This document shows positions 36,895 through 47,582 of a stretch of 64,000 nt of DNA, one piece after another; positions within the stretch are counted from its first letter, which is position 1; each line of letters starts with the position of its first letter. Source of the DNA: Amyloporia xantha (lineage: Eukaryota; Basidiomycota; Agaricomycetes; Polyporales; Adustoporiaceae); the NCBI GenBank assembly GCA_036971615.1, contig JAYKKR010000011.1:682001-746000 (forward strand), in the 5' to 3' direction. The notes beneath the pieces are model-generated. The model saw only the letters and a program-made list of their open reading frames with translations, was not told the origin of the DNA and ran no database searches. Made by a program: the position numbers and the translations under genes.

Positions 36895-37162
36895 AAAGTG
36901 GACCGGTCAAGCAACGTATAGTAGCATCGAACCAAGGGTAATGTTTGTATCATAGAATTTCACCTCTTCCCATCGCTTCAATTGTAGCAATAGCCATCTT
37001 ATCTTCATGATAAAATGCCCCTTAAAATATTGTTGTTATACGAGTGCTCAGTGAATGAGCGAATTGTTACGTGGAGATCTTGAGCGCTTGAGCAATTCGA
37101 TCGAGCAGGCTGCAACCCCATCTGTCAAATATTCATAATTGCATTCATGAAAGGCCTCTTGA

Positions 37163-37194
37163 CACTGCACATCAGGCGAAATTTCCTTGCCGGA
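37163..37194 (+). repeat. CACTA left terminal inverted repeat
   Basis: Pairs with 46448-46480; shared core CACTGCAC.TCAG..CGAAATTTCCTT. Subterminal DNA to about 37330 is rich in short ggaaat/ccgga/atatcc motifs, as usual for transposase binding arrays. Confidence 0.8.
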
Positions 37195-37748
37195 TATTGC
37201 CGGGATATCCGAAATATCTTGGGACTATCCTGGAGATATGCTGGCTGAATACTCAATGGAAATCGCCAGGTTTTATCCGATTTTCGGGCAATTTTCTTGC
37301 GGTTTTCGCCCGCTCTCTCAGCAATATCCTTCGTAGGTTATTTCCCTCTTTGTAGCACCGGTTGCCCTGCGCCACCCCAACACTCCGCCACATTCAGTGT
37401 ACACAAAAGATGTCGTATTCCACTCGAATCTTTTCTAATACAATATGATTGATTCCAATCATACCTGCGCCATGCCATACGGACTGCGAATGCGCCCACA
37501 ACGCGGCGGCGTGTAGAGGATCGTCGCTGTACAGTAGCCCCGCTTGCCACTCCTACATGGGGTACCACTTGAACCATATGAGGACGAAATTGACGGGGCG
37601 TATTCTAGCCCACATGCAATGACTCTTGCCGTGGTCTGGAGTCCATCAGTCAAGCTCAATGCACGTCAAATGAGCGGCACGTACATATGCTTGGCTAGCA
37701 TCAACAAGCACTGGTGCGCCAAACACCCACTCACTCCCCCGTTTTGCA

Positions 37749-39558
37749 ATGGCCCCGTCTCAGACACAAGACCGACCTTCTCCACGCCCAGAAGCTGCGA
37801 AACGTCCTCGCATTGACACACATCGATCCGCTGCGCGTACTGAACGTCAGCAGAATTCTCCCATGCTGAGTAGTAGCCCCACTGCACCATCGTTCCGAGA
37901 CCCTTTCACAGCATCTCGTCTGGCAGCCGTGCGTGGCAACCGCAGTGAGAGTCCTGCCACCTTTGGCCCTGCCGGTCCTCCCAGCAATCATTCTACCCTG
38001 CAGGGCCCACCTGTGATGACCCGTCCAGCAGGCCAGGGGTTGGGAAAAGCTGCTACAGACACCATCAAAGCTCTAAAAGACGATGTTGTCACAATGCGGC
38101 AGCAAGTTGATGCGCACGACAGCCTGATTGATAAGTTCGAAGATCGTCTCGAGGCTCTAGAAGGTGACGTTGATGGAATTGTCGATAACTACCACAAGGT
38201 CTCGCGTACCGTTTTGGATATGCGAGAGGCGGTGAAGGATTGCATCGGTCGCATTGCGACCCTCGAGAGCGAGAATAGTAGCCTAATGGACATCATCAAT
38301 GAGTTGAGAGGGCACAACTTCGGCGCACTGATCAAAGGCGAGATGGACCAGGACGACGAACATCAGGAACGCACCAAGCCTCGCAATTCTCGCCTTCAGG
38401 TTAGTGACCGACTTGCTGCACCATATTGAATGACATTGAAGTTGTGTGTTTCAGCGTGTCGTTCGGGACACTTTGTATCACTTCATTGGCATCATCGATA
38501 ATAAGAGCCCGCCCCCGGATTCATTGTCTACCGGCTGTTTCTGGACACAACCAGACGAGAATGGCGATCAGATGTTGCGTCCCAGCTGGGATAACTGGCA
38601 TGACAACAAGATTGGATGGGTCCGCAGGGTGGCCGAAACTATCAGCAAAAATGGAAGCCGTTACAACAGTGCCATGAACGCAGAAGATCTTGCTCGCGTA
38701 CCACTTTTTGAGCTCGAAAATGCTCTCAGCAGCACCTGGGAATCGCTGCGTGCAAAATACAAGCTAGCGCACAAGACAGAAGAGGAACAAGCATTGAAAC
38801 GGCAGCGCCAGCGCCGTGATCAGCGCAAGAAAAAGGTGAGTATGCTCAGCCACATGTGAGCAATGCTCTGACTCACATGGTGCTTAAGAAAGCTACGGAA
38901 CGATTGCAGCAGCGCGCGAACATTCCAGCACTTATGACCAATGAGTTTGACTTCCTGTTCGGCTGGAAGTATCAGTCAACAGATGAATCGGGCGATGAGA
39001 TAGAAGCCAACGCACATGGGGCCATTGATCCAGACACATCAGAGGACGACAACCGTGTACCAGCCCAGGCGACGAGGCAGAGACCCTGGACTTCTCGTCC
39101 ACCGACATACCGTGATCCAAAGGTCAGTGATATATACATATCCATATATTTATGCTCACTTGATTTCCAGCTCGCAGAGTTGCTGGCGCAAGTCGATAAG
39201 CATGTCTTCGCTGCACGCCAAATCAAGGCATCCGGTAATCAAGGTAATCAAGGCAACACGTATCACGCACGTATTCAAGGGCCACCTTCGAACGTTCGCT
39301 TGCCGAAACCTGGGAAGAATCACTGCACCATTCCACGCAAGATGATCGATTCTTCTTGGCTCGCCCAGCATCCACAGTACAATCTCCCTTCGCTGATTGC
39401 AGATGCCCTCCCTGAGCAAGATGATGAAGCCCATGGTATGTATATTCGGTATAGCTTACCAAGATAATGCCCATGCTGAACGTGCTATCTTAGGAAGTGA
39501 TCGCGAGTCGGGACGTGGTGATGGTAGCAGTGGTGCGGACGATTTATATGCATCTTGA
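37749..39558 (+). CDS. CACTA accessory protein (coiled-coil, unknown function)
   Basis: Starts MAPSQTQDRPSPRPEAAKRP; Ser/Pro-rich N-terminus, then a long coiled coil (ALKDDVVTMRQQVDAHDSLI, EDRLEALEGDVDGIVDNYHK). Across an intron at about 38401-38453 it continues RVVRDTLYHFIGIIDN, a tryptophan-rich part (RPSWDNWHDNKIGWVRRVAE) and basic ELE..KRQRQRRDQRKKK. Later exons give QRANIPALMTNEFDFLFGWK, an acidic stretch, RPWTSRPPTYRDP, and IPRKMIDSSWLAQHPQYNLP; it ends DDLYAS. Its place opposite a tnp2 gene suggests the second protein of the element, perhaps a DNA-binding (TnpA-like) partner. That role is inference; I see no known DNA-binding motif. Confidence 0.65.
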
Positions 39559-40448
39559 TGGTTCCAGTTTGCGCGAGGCCCCATTCGGCTGACCAATTCC
39601 GACGTCTCCTAGTAATTGTAATCTTGCGAATCGTCCATGTTGTCGTCATGTATATCAGGCTCTTCAGCATCCTAGTACCGAGATGAATGTGATTGAAAGA
39701 GTTGTCCTAGATAATTTGCCCGTGCAGTCGGAAATGGAAAACGACGTACATGCCAAAGCGACATCGCAACCCACACACGCTGGCTGTCCTTCGTAACAGC
39801 TGCAAGGGCAAAATGACCGGAAAATCGAGTCACATCCAGAACTTCGATTGGTGCCAGCATCTCGGCCCGCCATAAGGAGATGCCTAGGTCAGTCGCACTG
39901 TTATCCCAGTCAGCGGAGTTATAATCACATAAGTTCACGAGTATTTTGCTATATATTTGGCCAACAAACCGTATAGCCCATGGCATATCTGGTATTAGAT
40001 CGTCCGTCATGAAACGTTGAATAATCGCGCATGTGGTCGTTAGTGGTGGAAGATCAGAGTCAGAGCGAAGGTGGGTGATATGAAAGATGTGGTTAATCTT
40101 GACGGGCTGACGTCCACATCAGGAAAAACCTCCCAGTGTAATTTATGAGGAATGTACCATAATGTAGCTAAATTTCAGACAATAGATGCAATTATCTCCA
40201 TTCCGGCCATTATCCAGAATTACCTTCTATTGTTGCGGATTCTGCGGTCCCCCTCCCGAAAAACGCAGTTTATTCATGTAAATTTCCCATAATTCAGCAG
40301 CATGTGTTTCAAATGTTTGGCTCATACATTGCACTGCTTTACTCCTCATATTCTTGTTCACAGTAGATGGTATTGAATGGCAAAATGTATATTGATTGAC
40401 TGTATATACAACAAGGAGATACACATTATTATAATATTATCATAAGCA

Positions 40449-40665
40449 TTGTCCATCAACCTCCTCATCATCATCATTGCTCCTCCCCATCGTCGTCAGT
40501 CGTCCACCGTTGTTGATCGTCTGCCGTCGGCGTCCATGTCATCCCGTCATCATCTGCAGTCGTCGTCCCATCATCTGACGTCATCCGCATCGTCCGTCGT
40601 CCCTCATCTACCATTGTCTGCAGTCGTCCGTTGTCTGCCGTTGTCTGCAGTCATCCATATCATTG
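40449..40665. repeat. Low-complexity cgtc/tgtctgcag-type tract
   Basis: Irregular tandem runs of catcatc, cgtcgtc and the unit gtcgtccgttgtctgc repeated with drift. Lies inside the nested element. Confidence 0.6.
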
Positions 40666-40794
40666 CACCATACCTAGAAATCGCTTGCTGCCCGGTCGTA
40701 CACATTGAATGTGATCACAGACTAGTCCTATGTCACATCGCTGCCGGCCGTCAGTCCTTATGCGCGTGAGCAGACAGACACGGTAAACACTCAC

Positions 40795-41480
40795 GATGAC
40801 ACCTCGTGTTTCCGCACCGGGTTGGGCGCCGATATGCATGAGCCAAATAGGCCGCCAGGTCTCAGTGCTCCACCGCCCGACGACGGCGAGCTCGACAGGC
40901 TGCCCTTGGCGCTCCCTCCCCAGCTGGCCGCCGTCGCCGCCTTGTTCAGTGCGCCGAGCGCAGAGATCGCGTTCGACGACGACTGCCGCGACAGATTCGT
41001 CACGATCCCCTTCACGTCCTTGTCCGTCTCATCCGTTGGGTCCCGGCTCACGAACTCGTTCTGCTCGATCTGCACCACCACACGAGCCCGCCGAGCGCAC
41101 GTTCAGCCCGCACGCCTGGATCAGCTTCACGTGGATCTGACCCTTCGATGGCATCGATGTGTTCACTGGCGCGGTCCCGTTTGCCGTCTGCTGTGCTACG
41201 CCATTCGTGCCCGCGGGAGAGCGACGACGATGCGGACGATGCGGGCGACGGCTGTCCGGACGGCTGGCGGCTGGCGGCTGGCGGCTGGCGGCTGGCGCCG
41301 GGGCATTTCGGAGGCGGCGGCTGCTGCATGTTGAAGACGGGCGCATGAAGAGCAAGGCTTGTCGTGGGAGGGGCTGCAGGGAGGACGCTGCCGGAGGGAG
41401 TGAGGGGGGCAGCAGGAGTAGGAGCAGAGGGTGTTTATGTCGGTTCAGGCGCGTTCGTCGTTGATGCGAGTCATCCATCG
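40795..41480 (-). pseudogene. Captured fragment of a Sch9-type AGC kinase gene (N-terminal C2-like part)
   Basis: Minus-strand pieces read TPSGSVLPAAPPTTSLALHA, then QTANGTAPVNTSMPSKGQIH, VKLIQACGLNVRS, and after a small deletion and frame change QIEQNEFVSRDPTDETDKDV, LSRQSSSNAISALGALNKAA, ending NPVRKHEVS at a GTGAGT donor (40789-40794). This order matches the N-terminal, C2-containing portion of basidiomycete Sch9 kinases as I remember them; the kinase domain is absent. An exon ending in a normal donor with nothing after it shows the piece was copied from genomic DNA, not from mRNA. A GGCGGCT heptamer repeat has expanded at about 41262-41297. Confidence 0.6.
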
Positions 41481-44400
41481 GCGGCGTCGTCGTCCTCGTC
41501 GGTGTCGTTAGAGGTGCATGCGATGTGGTGCGCGCGATGCGGACGATGCGGCGTGTGAACAGCAACACCGTCGAGTTCTGCCCAGTGACGTGTCGAAACT
41601 CCGACGGCGGCCCGATGGTGGCAGCCACAGCACGTGATCGAACATCGGACAAATCGACGAAGTCCCTCTGTCCTCTGTGTAGATATCAACTGCTAATATA
41701 TTAGTGACCGCAACAAGCCGCGCAACATAACAATAGTAGCTGTACTTTCTAAAATATGGCATTAAACATGAGAAATAGGCAGCTTCCATAGAGCAGGCTT
41801 ATATCTATTGACTAATTGTGGTATAATTGTGGTATAATGGTGTGAAATAACTCCCAAATTATATGGATATTACTCAAGCTACAAACAATCAATTGTCTAT
41901 TGCCTATTACACAGGCTTTGCTTCTGCTTCTGGCTCCTGCATTCTGGACTGTTCAAATCTTATAAAGTTGTATCTGAGAGCTTTGCACAAATCCTGAAAA
42001 ATGACTGAGAAATTGGTTCTAATTATACCCAATTATTGGTATTATGTTTATTAGGCTACATTTCCACATAATATAGTACTAATTACCTTGGGAGGTTTTT
42101 CCTGATGCATCAATGTACGCAAAACAGTTGCCTTGCCCGCGATGTGAAGTATGTGCACCGTAGCGTAAACCTTGCACATGAATATGTGAAAAGGATGGTA
42201 TTGCAACTGCAACAAATGGTTCGGCGGTGCAGGCCATGCATGCCAGTGCTGAGTCAGTGGTCAAGTTCACGTCGTCTGCCCAGAGCTCTTGCAAAAACTG
42301 CAGGACAGGCGTGTACAGCTTCAGCAGCCGCAAGTTCACTTTCTTGCATTGGCGGGGTAGTTTCACTACCTCTGGTTACAATTGTTATCATGAAAGGAGA
42401 GCAGCTAAAATTGTAGTACCTCCGTTATCACATGCGGCCATGTTGCCGATGAGATTGAGCAATGTTCCTCGTTGACGTTTGACTCTTGCATCTCCCTGAA
42501 GAATTCCTTTAAGTGTCTTTAAAATGGTAGTATCATCGTCGGCCCGTTCTTCTGCCGACAGATCTTCAAGATGCCGAATCTGTAAACCAAAATGAATGCG
42601 AAAAAACTGACAGAGAACAACAATGCAAACCAGATCATTGATTAGTTGGCATTTAACCCAGCCACGCATCATCGTCGCTTCCAGTTCACCCCCCGAGTGC
42701 CCATTGTTCTTGAATTGCCCTAAAAAGCCGTTGTTACGTTCATATGCATATGTCCACCATGAGTATACTGGGCCTAAACGCAAGAGAAATTCAGTGAAGT
42801 GTGTCGCTATGTGGAAGTACGGTGTGATGTGGCATCCCATGATGCACCAGGCTTGACAGGCACGCGCATGACAATTGTGCGCACGTTGGATCTCAAACGG
42901 CGTAATTGATGAAGACGACCAGATTCGCATTGCAGTGCAGAACTCGAGGACATTTTCATAGTGCTGGATGTAGTTTCGATTTATGGTGGCCTTCTCTGCG
43001 GCTTCACGCTGGGCCGAAGACGTGTCTGTCTGCCTTTCGAGATGTTTGAGGCGACGGGCTCGAAGGAGTTCCTCTTTGCTTGTCAATGCTTGCCCGGCTT
43101 TAGTGTTGTCCTTGGGGCGAGGAGAATCGGAGTCAGGTATGTCACCATCGACCTCCCACGCATGGTATAATGCTATTGGCAAGACTGTTAGCAAATTGCG
43201 CCACTGATCGGCTTTGATAGAACCGCCATCAGCGATCTGCGTGCAAATTGAGGGAACTCAATCATTGATATTGCGGCTCAGCGCGGATATGCACATACCT
43301 TGTGTGGCACACGCCCGATAGTTGAAGGCCACCAAATTGAATCCAAGAAGTTCTCGAGCTTTTCGAGTGGCTTATCATTGCGACCACGTCTTGTAAACAT
43401 ACCTCCACCAACAAGTATCTCCTGGAAAAGATGCTTGGTTTCTCCTGCGAGAACATGACACAAAATGAGCCACAGCTACACAAAAATGCTGTAACTACCA
43501 AACCTAAGAACGCAGCATGCATGAAGTCGGGTGGCGAGTCGCGCGCAGGCATCCAGTCTGGTAGTATGTCCAAAATGGACCATCGCACGCCGCGTCTCTC
43601 TGCAATCTCTTCGCGTGACTCAGGGTCTGCATCGCGAGCTAGGAAAGCATACTTCAAGTACCGCCAGTCATCTCGCATGTGAAATGCTGCCACAAGTTGA
43701 AGAAGATCATGTCGTGTTAGTATTGGACAAGGCTAGCATCACGCCAATTATGGTTTATACATACTAGTGGAGTCAAAACATTGAGGAGAAACCAACGAAT
43801 CAAATGCTTGATGACAGTATGAGCATGTGAAGTCACTTGAGGTCACTCCGCGAAGACCGGCAGCTTTGCGACTAGCTGGGAGATCGGAGACGTCAATATA
43901 TAATGTTCCGTGAACTAATTGCTCATCATCTTTGGGAACTTTGAAAGATATACCTGCAATATTGACATATAAGGAGGAAAAAGGCCATAAAACAATCTGC
44001 CTACCATTCTCGAGCTTCAGTACATCCTGCACGAATGGTTCTAACACGTAATTCAGCTCTTCTAATGACGGTTCATGGGGACCGGGTATAACACAGGCCA
44101 GTATGGTCTCATCACGGAGAAAGCGCTTCGTGCGAGGGTTGTTGCAAATAGAGACATAGAGTGCGCCGGTAGAGTGATATGACTTCTTGACTGAGCTGAA
44201 CCTGATCTTGCTTGATCAGCGTGGACTCACCTAAATGCCGTACTAGTATAACACTTACCAATCAATATTAAACAGGAGGACAAGTCCACAGGGCAACGAC
44301 GTAAATCGTTGATGTAGCTGCCTGACGTCGACATCTTCAATTCCCCATTTTCCACCCTTGCGACGCTCGAGGCCTGCCTGTATCGCTCGCCATCCCCAAC

Positions 44401-45080
44401 CGTCGTAAATATCATGCATACGAAAATCGGGATCAGGAAATGCATCCCAACCGCGATTTGGAAGGGGGCTGATACATTCCGGTTGATCATTATCTTGACG
44501 CCATTGCTGTAGTTCTTTGACTTTGCCAGGGCGCAGAAACATACGCTGAATTGCCGGTATCAAAGGCATAGTTGGGAGAATTTTGACAGGAGTGCGCTTG
44601 ATTTGACCACTAGTGAGACGCTTCGTAGTATAGAGACGACCAGAACAGGCAGAACGAGTGCAGTTTGGTGACATGAGACCCGAGAGTTCAGATGGATGGT
44701 GGCGGAGCCAACAGACATCACAGAGGAAATAGTATACAATATACTCATCAGGGTCGACCCCTAGGCGTCGTTCGACTGTGCGTAACGTAAGTGCCATCTT
44801 GTCGAGTCCTTCAATGTGACAGCCGGTGCGAGCAGATAGAGACTGAAGCATGTTGCGCTCACTTTCGAGTATATGTTGCACGAGGTCATGAGTGGCATGG
44901 TGGAAGGAAGCGGCTATGAATGCGTTTATGTACGCATTGCGAATGAGAGGATCTTCGCCAAATGCTGGCGGCCGTTCGCCTAGTATAGTGTCGGCACACA
45001 AGTCATTATTGCCATCGAGAATGTGGCCGAATATTTGTTCTCTAGACGCATACAGGGGGTCATTTTCGATGTTCATGGCA

Positions 45081-45145
45081 TTGTCGTCGTCGTCTTCCTC
45101 TTCTTCTTCTTCTTCTTCTTCTTCTTCGTTGTCTTCTTCTTGATT
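45081..45145. repeat. TTC/TCG microsatellite in the transposase gene
   Basis: About 20 tcg/ttc/tct triplets encode a run of Asp/Glu in the transposase N-terminal region. Slippage here would keep the frame if by threes. Confidence 0.8.
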
Positions 45146-45777
45146 TGCTGCACTATTTGAATTGATTTTGCTGCTTGTGAATGACGCAGGCATACCGAGC
45201 GGTGAGCTGGGAGCAGAGCTAGAGGGTGAGCCGCCTGCAAGACCAGGAGAAGACAAGACCTGAGAGCTTCCGGGAGAGATAGGAGCTGGTATATTCCCAG
45301 CAGGCAGCTGAGAATTGTCATTAGCAGAAGCAAATGACTCGAGCTGGTGGGTGAGCTGTGGATCTATGTGTGAGGCCAAACCATGACCAAGGGAAATATT
45401 GCCCGCAGTCTGAGTAGATTGTGACGGCGGCTGATGATTCTGAGGCATAATGGACTGGATATGTGTTCGAGTTTGAGTGTCGCGATCCCTGCGGAGATGT
45501 ATGCGTCTGTTCTGCATGGTCTGTAGTGACGATGCTGGATCTGCTGAGCAGCGGGTGCAGGGACATCGCTTCAAGTTGTACGGATCAGCTGCATAGGGTT
45601 TAAGACTGAGGTTGTATGAGGAGGAATCTCTCGGCATGATGTGTGTATGCGTGTATATTCAGTATGCAGCACGGCGTAGTAGAGGCAACGCGCGCGGTGT
45701 ACGTGGTAGAAGTACATGAGTATGGACTTAGACGAATGACGGACGCGAGGAGGTCACGAGATCGTGTAGGTGCTGAT

Positions 45778-46315
45778 TAAGGCTCCAACTATTTAGTTTA
45801 TGTTTACAGAAAATCAGTATTTAAACAGTAAATAGTATATAGATAGTAAATAAACAGTAAATAAACAGTATAAATGGTACATATACATATAAGAAAAAGA
45901 AAGCAGTATGTCCTCAAAATCTTCAATAACCCTTTATACAACCAATACTCAGTGCCACAGTCTGTGCCTGTGATGAATATCATCAACACAAAGATGGTAC
46001 AAAAAGAAATTAGTCATGATTTTTCGTCAAAATGAGAGTATTTCCCTCCTTCTCACAAATAACTGTGCAAATATCTCCCAATAAAAGTGATTATCTATCA
46101 AGTGAAGCCAGTTACATGTGACTTCTGGATGTCAGACCTGTTCTGGCCTTGTTGGATGCATGATATTTAACATCTCCTAGAAAAAATGTGTCACATCTGT
46201 TTACTGTTTACATACTGTTTATTTACCATTTACCGGGGTAGCGGTAGTTAAACATAAACAGTATACAGTTATAACCATTTATAAACAGTAAATAGATGAA
46301 ATGGTTGGAGCCTTA
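45778..46315. mobile_element. hAT-type MITE, 538 bp
   Basis: Perfect 12-bp inverted ends TAAGGCTCCAAC and GTTGGAGCCTTA with an exact 8-bp target duplication GTGCTGAT at 45770-45777 and 46316-46323, the hallmark of hAT elements. Subterminal DNA is AT-rich and carries repeated taaacagtaaata / tatttactgttta motifs on both sides. No coding capacity. It lies between the CACTA transposase start and the CACTA right end. Confidence 0.9.
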
Positions 46316-46447
46316 GTGCTGATGTAATGAATGTGCTAGCCAGGATATGGAACGGAAATCTGGGTTCTCCTTTGAATTACCTTGCACAGGAAATCTGAAA
46401 GACGACCGCCGGAAAATCTGCTGTAGATCCCAACTTTCCTGGAGATT

Positions 46448-46480
46448 TCCTGTAAGGAAATTTCGGTCTGAAGTGCAGTG
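46448..46480 (-). repeat. CACTA right terminal inverted repeat
   Basis: Ends gaagtgcagtg at 46480; imperfect complement of the left terminus at 37163-37194. Confidence 0.8.
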
Positions 46481-46963
46481 TAGGTATTTCCCACCGTGTA
46501 CATGAACACCGGTTATTTATGGAGCGGGTCTCAGGGATGCCCATGAAACAACGGCCACACAGTAATTCACCGGAACAGCTTAGCTTTAGGCTAGACATAT
46601 TTGGAGGCGAATCTGATATGGCTATCCGTGAGCATGAGAACCGTCCGAGAAGAGCAGCTGATTATGGTCGCCAGGTACTTCGTACTGCAAACTCGCCACG
46701 TTGCGAAATAGAGCTAGTGATCAGTGAATATGGGCGGAGAACATATGAAGACAGTTAAATAGCTACGTCACTTGGCTTCATTGACGGGTTGTGGCCTTCA
46801 ACCTGACGATAAGGAGAGTGTCCTGTAGACGCTGAGATGCCTGCGCCGACACCTGCTTACTCAGGAATGACTTGTCCAGTCCTGGGACATGTGTGAGTAT
46901 ATCTGTTGACACCCCCATTAACTCCGACGCGACTTCGAGCGCTGACCCTTGTCCAGTAATCTC

Positions 46964-47582
46964 ATGGTGGATACCTTCATAGCGAATGCAAATGCAGAGG
47001 AGTGAGTCGGGGCCGTGAAACTTTGCGAGTGAACACTGACGAAAGTCTTGTTTCCTTATTGTCAGCTTACGTGCAATTATCCGAGGCACGCTAGCAGCAA
47101 GTCCCCCCGCCGTGGCAGCATCACTGACAGCAACGGCAAGGCGAAGGCTACTGCAGACCAAGGCTACTGTGCCTCCATCACCCGATGAGCTGTTTGTAAA
47201 GGGAACTATTGATGGCGTGAGAGTCCCTACAGCTGGGCTGACGAAAATCTTGGCTCGAATACGTGCCCTATACGGTGCTGGGTTGGGATTCGCAAGTCTA
47301 AGAGTGCTAGCCGCAGTGGTGAGGGCCACATATGGAGCTCGTTGGGAGGAGGGAAGCGAGCTTGAAGGCATCCTCGCATCAATCGACGCAGATATCAGCC
47401 AAGCAATCCAAAGTTCGCGAGAAGAGCTGGATAGTGGTAGGGAAACGGACATGGAGGCCGCTCGGACGGCAGTTAACGAGCTGCGATCAGTAGTGAGGGA
47501 AAGTCGCCGACTCGTGGACTGTGGCAGCGGAGGATATCCCTTCGAGCAAGGGGCGATTGCACTGGATTTCTGGAAATTTTAG
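46964..47582 (+). CDS. Small Agaricomycete repeated-family protein, unknown function
   Basis: Starts MVDTFIANANAED, then an intron (47002-47065) with a clean GT/AG pair, continuing LRAIIRGTLAASPPAVAASL. Further on: LYGAGLGFASLRVLAAVVRA, then LEGILASIDADISQAIQSSR, and the end YPFEQGAIALDFWKF with TAG at 47580-47582. About 184 residues, helical and soluble-looking. I recall similar proteins in many copies in Agaricomycete genomes, ending in a comparable FxFER...WKF, but no function. The long frame on the opposite strand is a shadow. It sits 480 bp beyond the CACTA end. Confidence 0.6.

Larger units (their letters stand above)
35332..37162. repeat. Direct segmental duplication, left copy
   Basis: Almost identical to 51313-53188 (offset 15,981 bp). 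By eye I count only a few substitutions, two one-base indels in C runs, and a 45-base segment (53087-53131) absent here between 37105 and 37106. The block contains a whole SMP-like gene with its promoter. Its right end falls exactly at the first base of the CACTA terminal inverted repeat. Confidence 0.9.
40117..42107. mobile_element. Nested 1,991-bp non-autonomous TIR element carrying a host gene fragment
   Basis: Perfect 19-bp inverted ends, CATCAGGAAAAACCTCCCA at 40117-40135 and its complement at 42089-42107, with CA on each side (40115-40116 and 42108-42109) as a 2-bp target duplication. Weaker inverted similarity continues inward (gtaatt..., ...aatgtagc). It sits in the transposase coding sequence. 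Inside are a simple-sequence tract (about 40449-40665), a piece of a kinase gene (about 40795-41480) with a heptamer repeat, and AT-rich DNA (41700-42060). No transposase of its own is visible, so it moved using another element's enzyme. Confidence 0.85.
39609..45637 (-). pseudogene. tnp2-type CACTA transposase, interrupted by a nested element
   Basis: Starts MPRDSSSYNLSLKPYAADPY; a Cys pair (RCPCTRCSAD) and a long acidic run encoded by a TTC/TCT repeat follow. A zinc-finger-like part reads YYFLCDVCWLRHHPSELSGL and then CTRSACSGRLY. The catalytic-region signatures are RDADPESREEIAERRGVRW, WMPARDSPPDFMHAAFLGLV, TPYFHIATHFTEFLLRLGPV, YSWWTYAYERNNGFLGQFKN. The C-terminal part HTSHRGQGNCFAYID is cut by the insertion 40117-42107, after which PVKINHIFHITHLRSDSDLP and LDVTRFSGHFALAAVTK resume, ending in an acidic tail with TAG at 39609-39611. 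Removing the insert and one copy of its 2-bp duplication rejoins the frame as YID-GRQ-PVKI, so the gene was intact before the insertion. Confidence 0.8.
37163..46480. mobile_element. CACTA (En/Spm-type) DNA transposon, about 9.3 kb, with nested insertions
   Basis: Left end CACTGCACATCAGGCGAAAT; the right end is its imperfect inverted copy (complement reads CACTGCACTTCAGACCGAAA), both followed inward by TTTCCTT. CACTG termini and the internal genes fit the CACTA superfamily. It carries two convergent genes: an accessory ORF (+, 37749-39558) and a tnp2-type transposase (-, 39609-45637), whose stops lie about 50 bp apart. Nested inside are a 1,991-bp TIR element and a hAT-type MITE. The flanking triplets (tga left, tag right) do not match, so the expected 3-bp target duplication is not seen. 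Confidence 0.85.

Noticed and set aside
40449..40665. CRISPR-like or regular minisatellite array
   Set aside because: The units drift in length and sequence and lack uniform spacers; it is simple-sequence DNA in a eukaryotic transposon.
40822..41334. 170-codon plus-strand open frame in the nested element
   Set aside because: Opposite-strand shadow of the captured kinase fragment, extended by the heptamer repeat.
42388..45637. KDZ (Kyakuja-Dileera-Zisupton) transposase
   Set aside because: The DFMHAAFLGL and WWTYAYERNNGFLGQF motifs and the CACTG termini fit tnp2/CACTA instead.
46778..47452. 224-codon minus-strand open frame
   Set aside because: It is the opposite-strand shadow of the two-exon plus-strand gene at 46964-47582, which has a clean intron and family-like ends.
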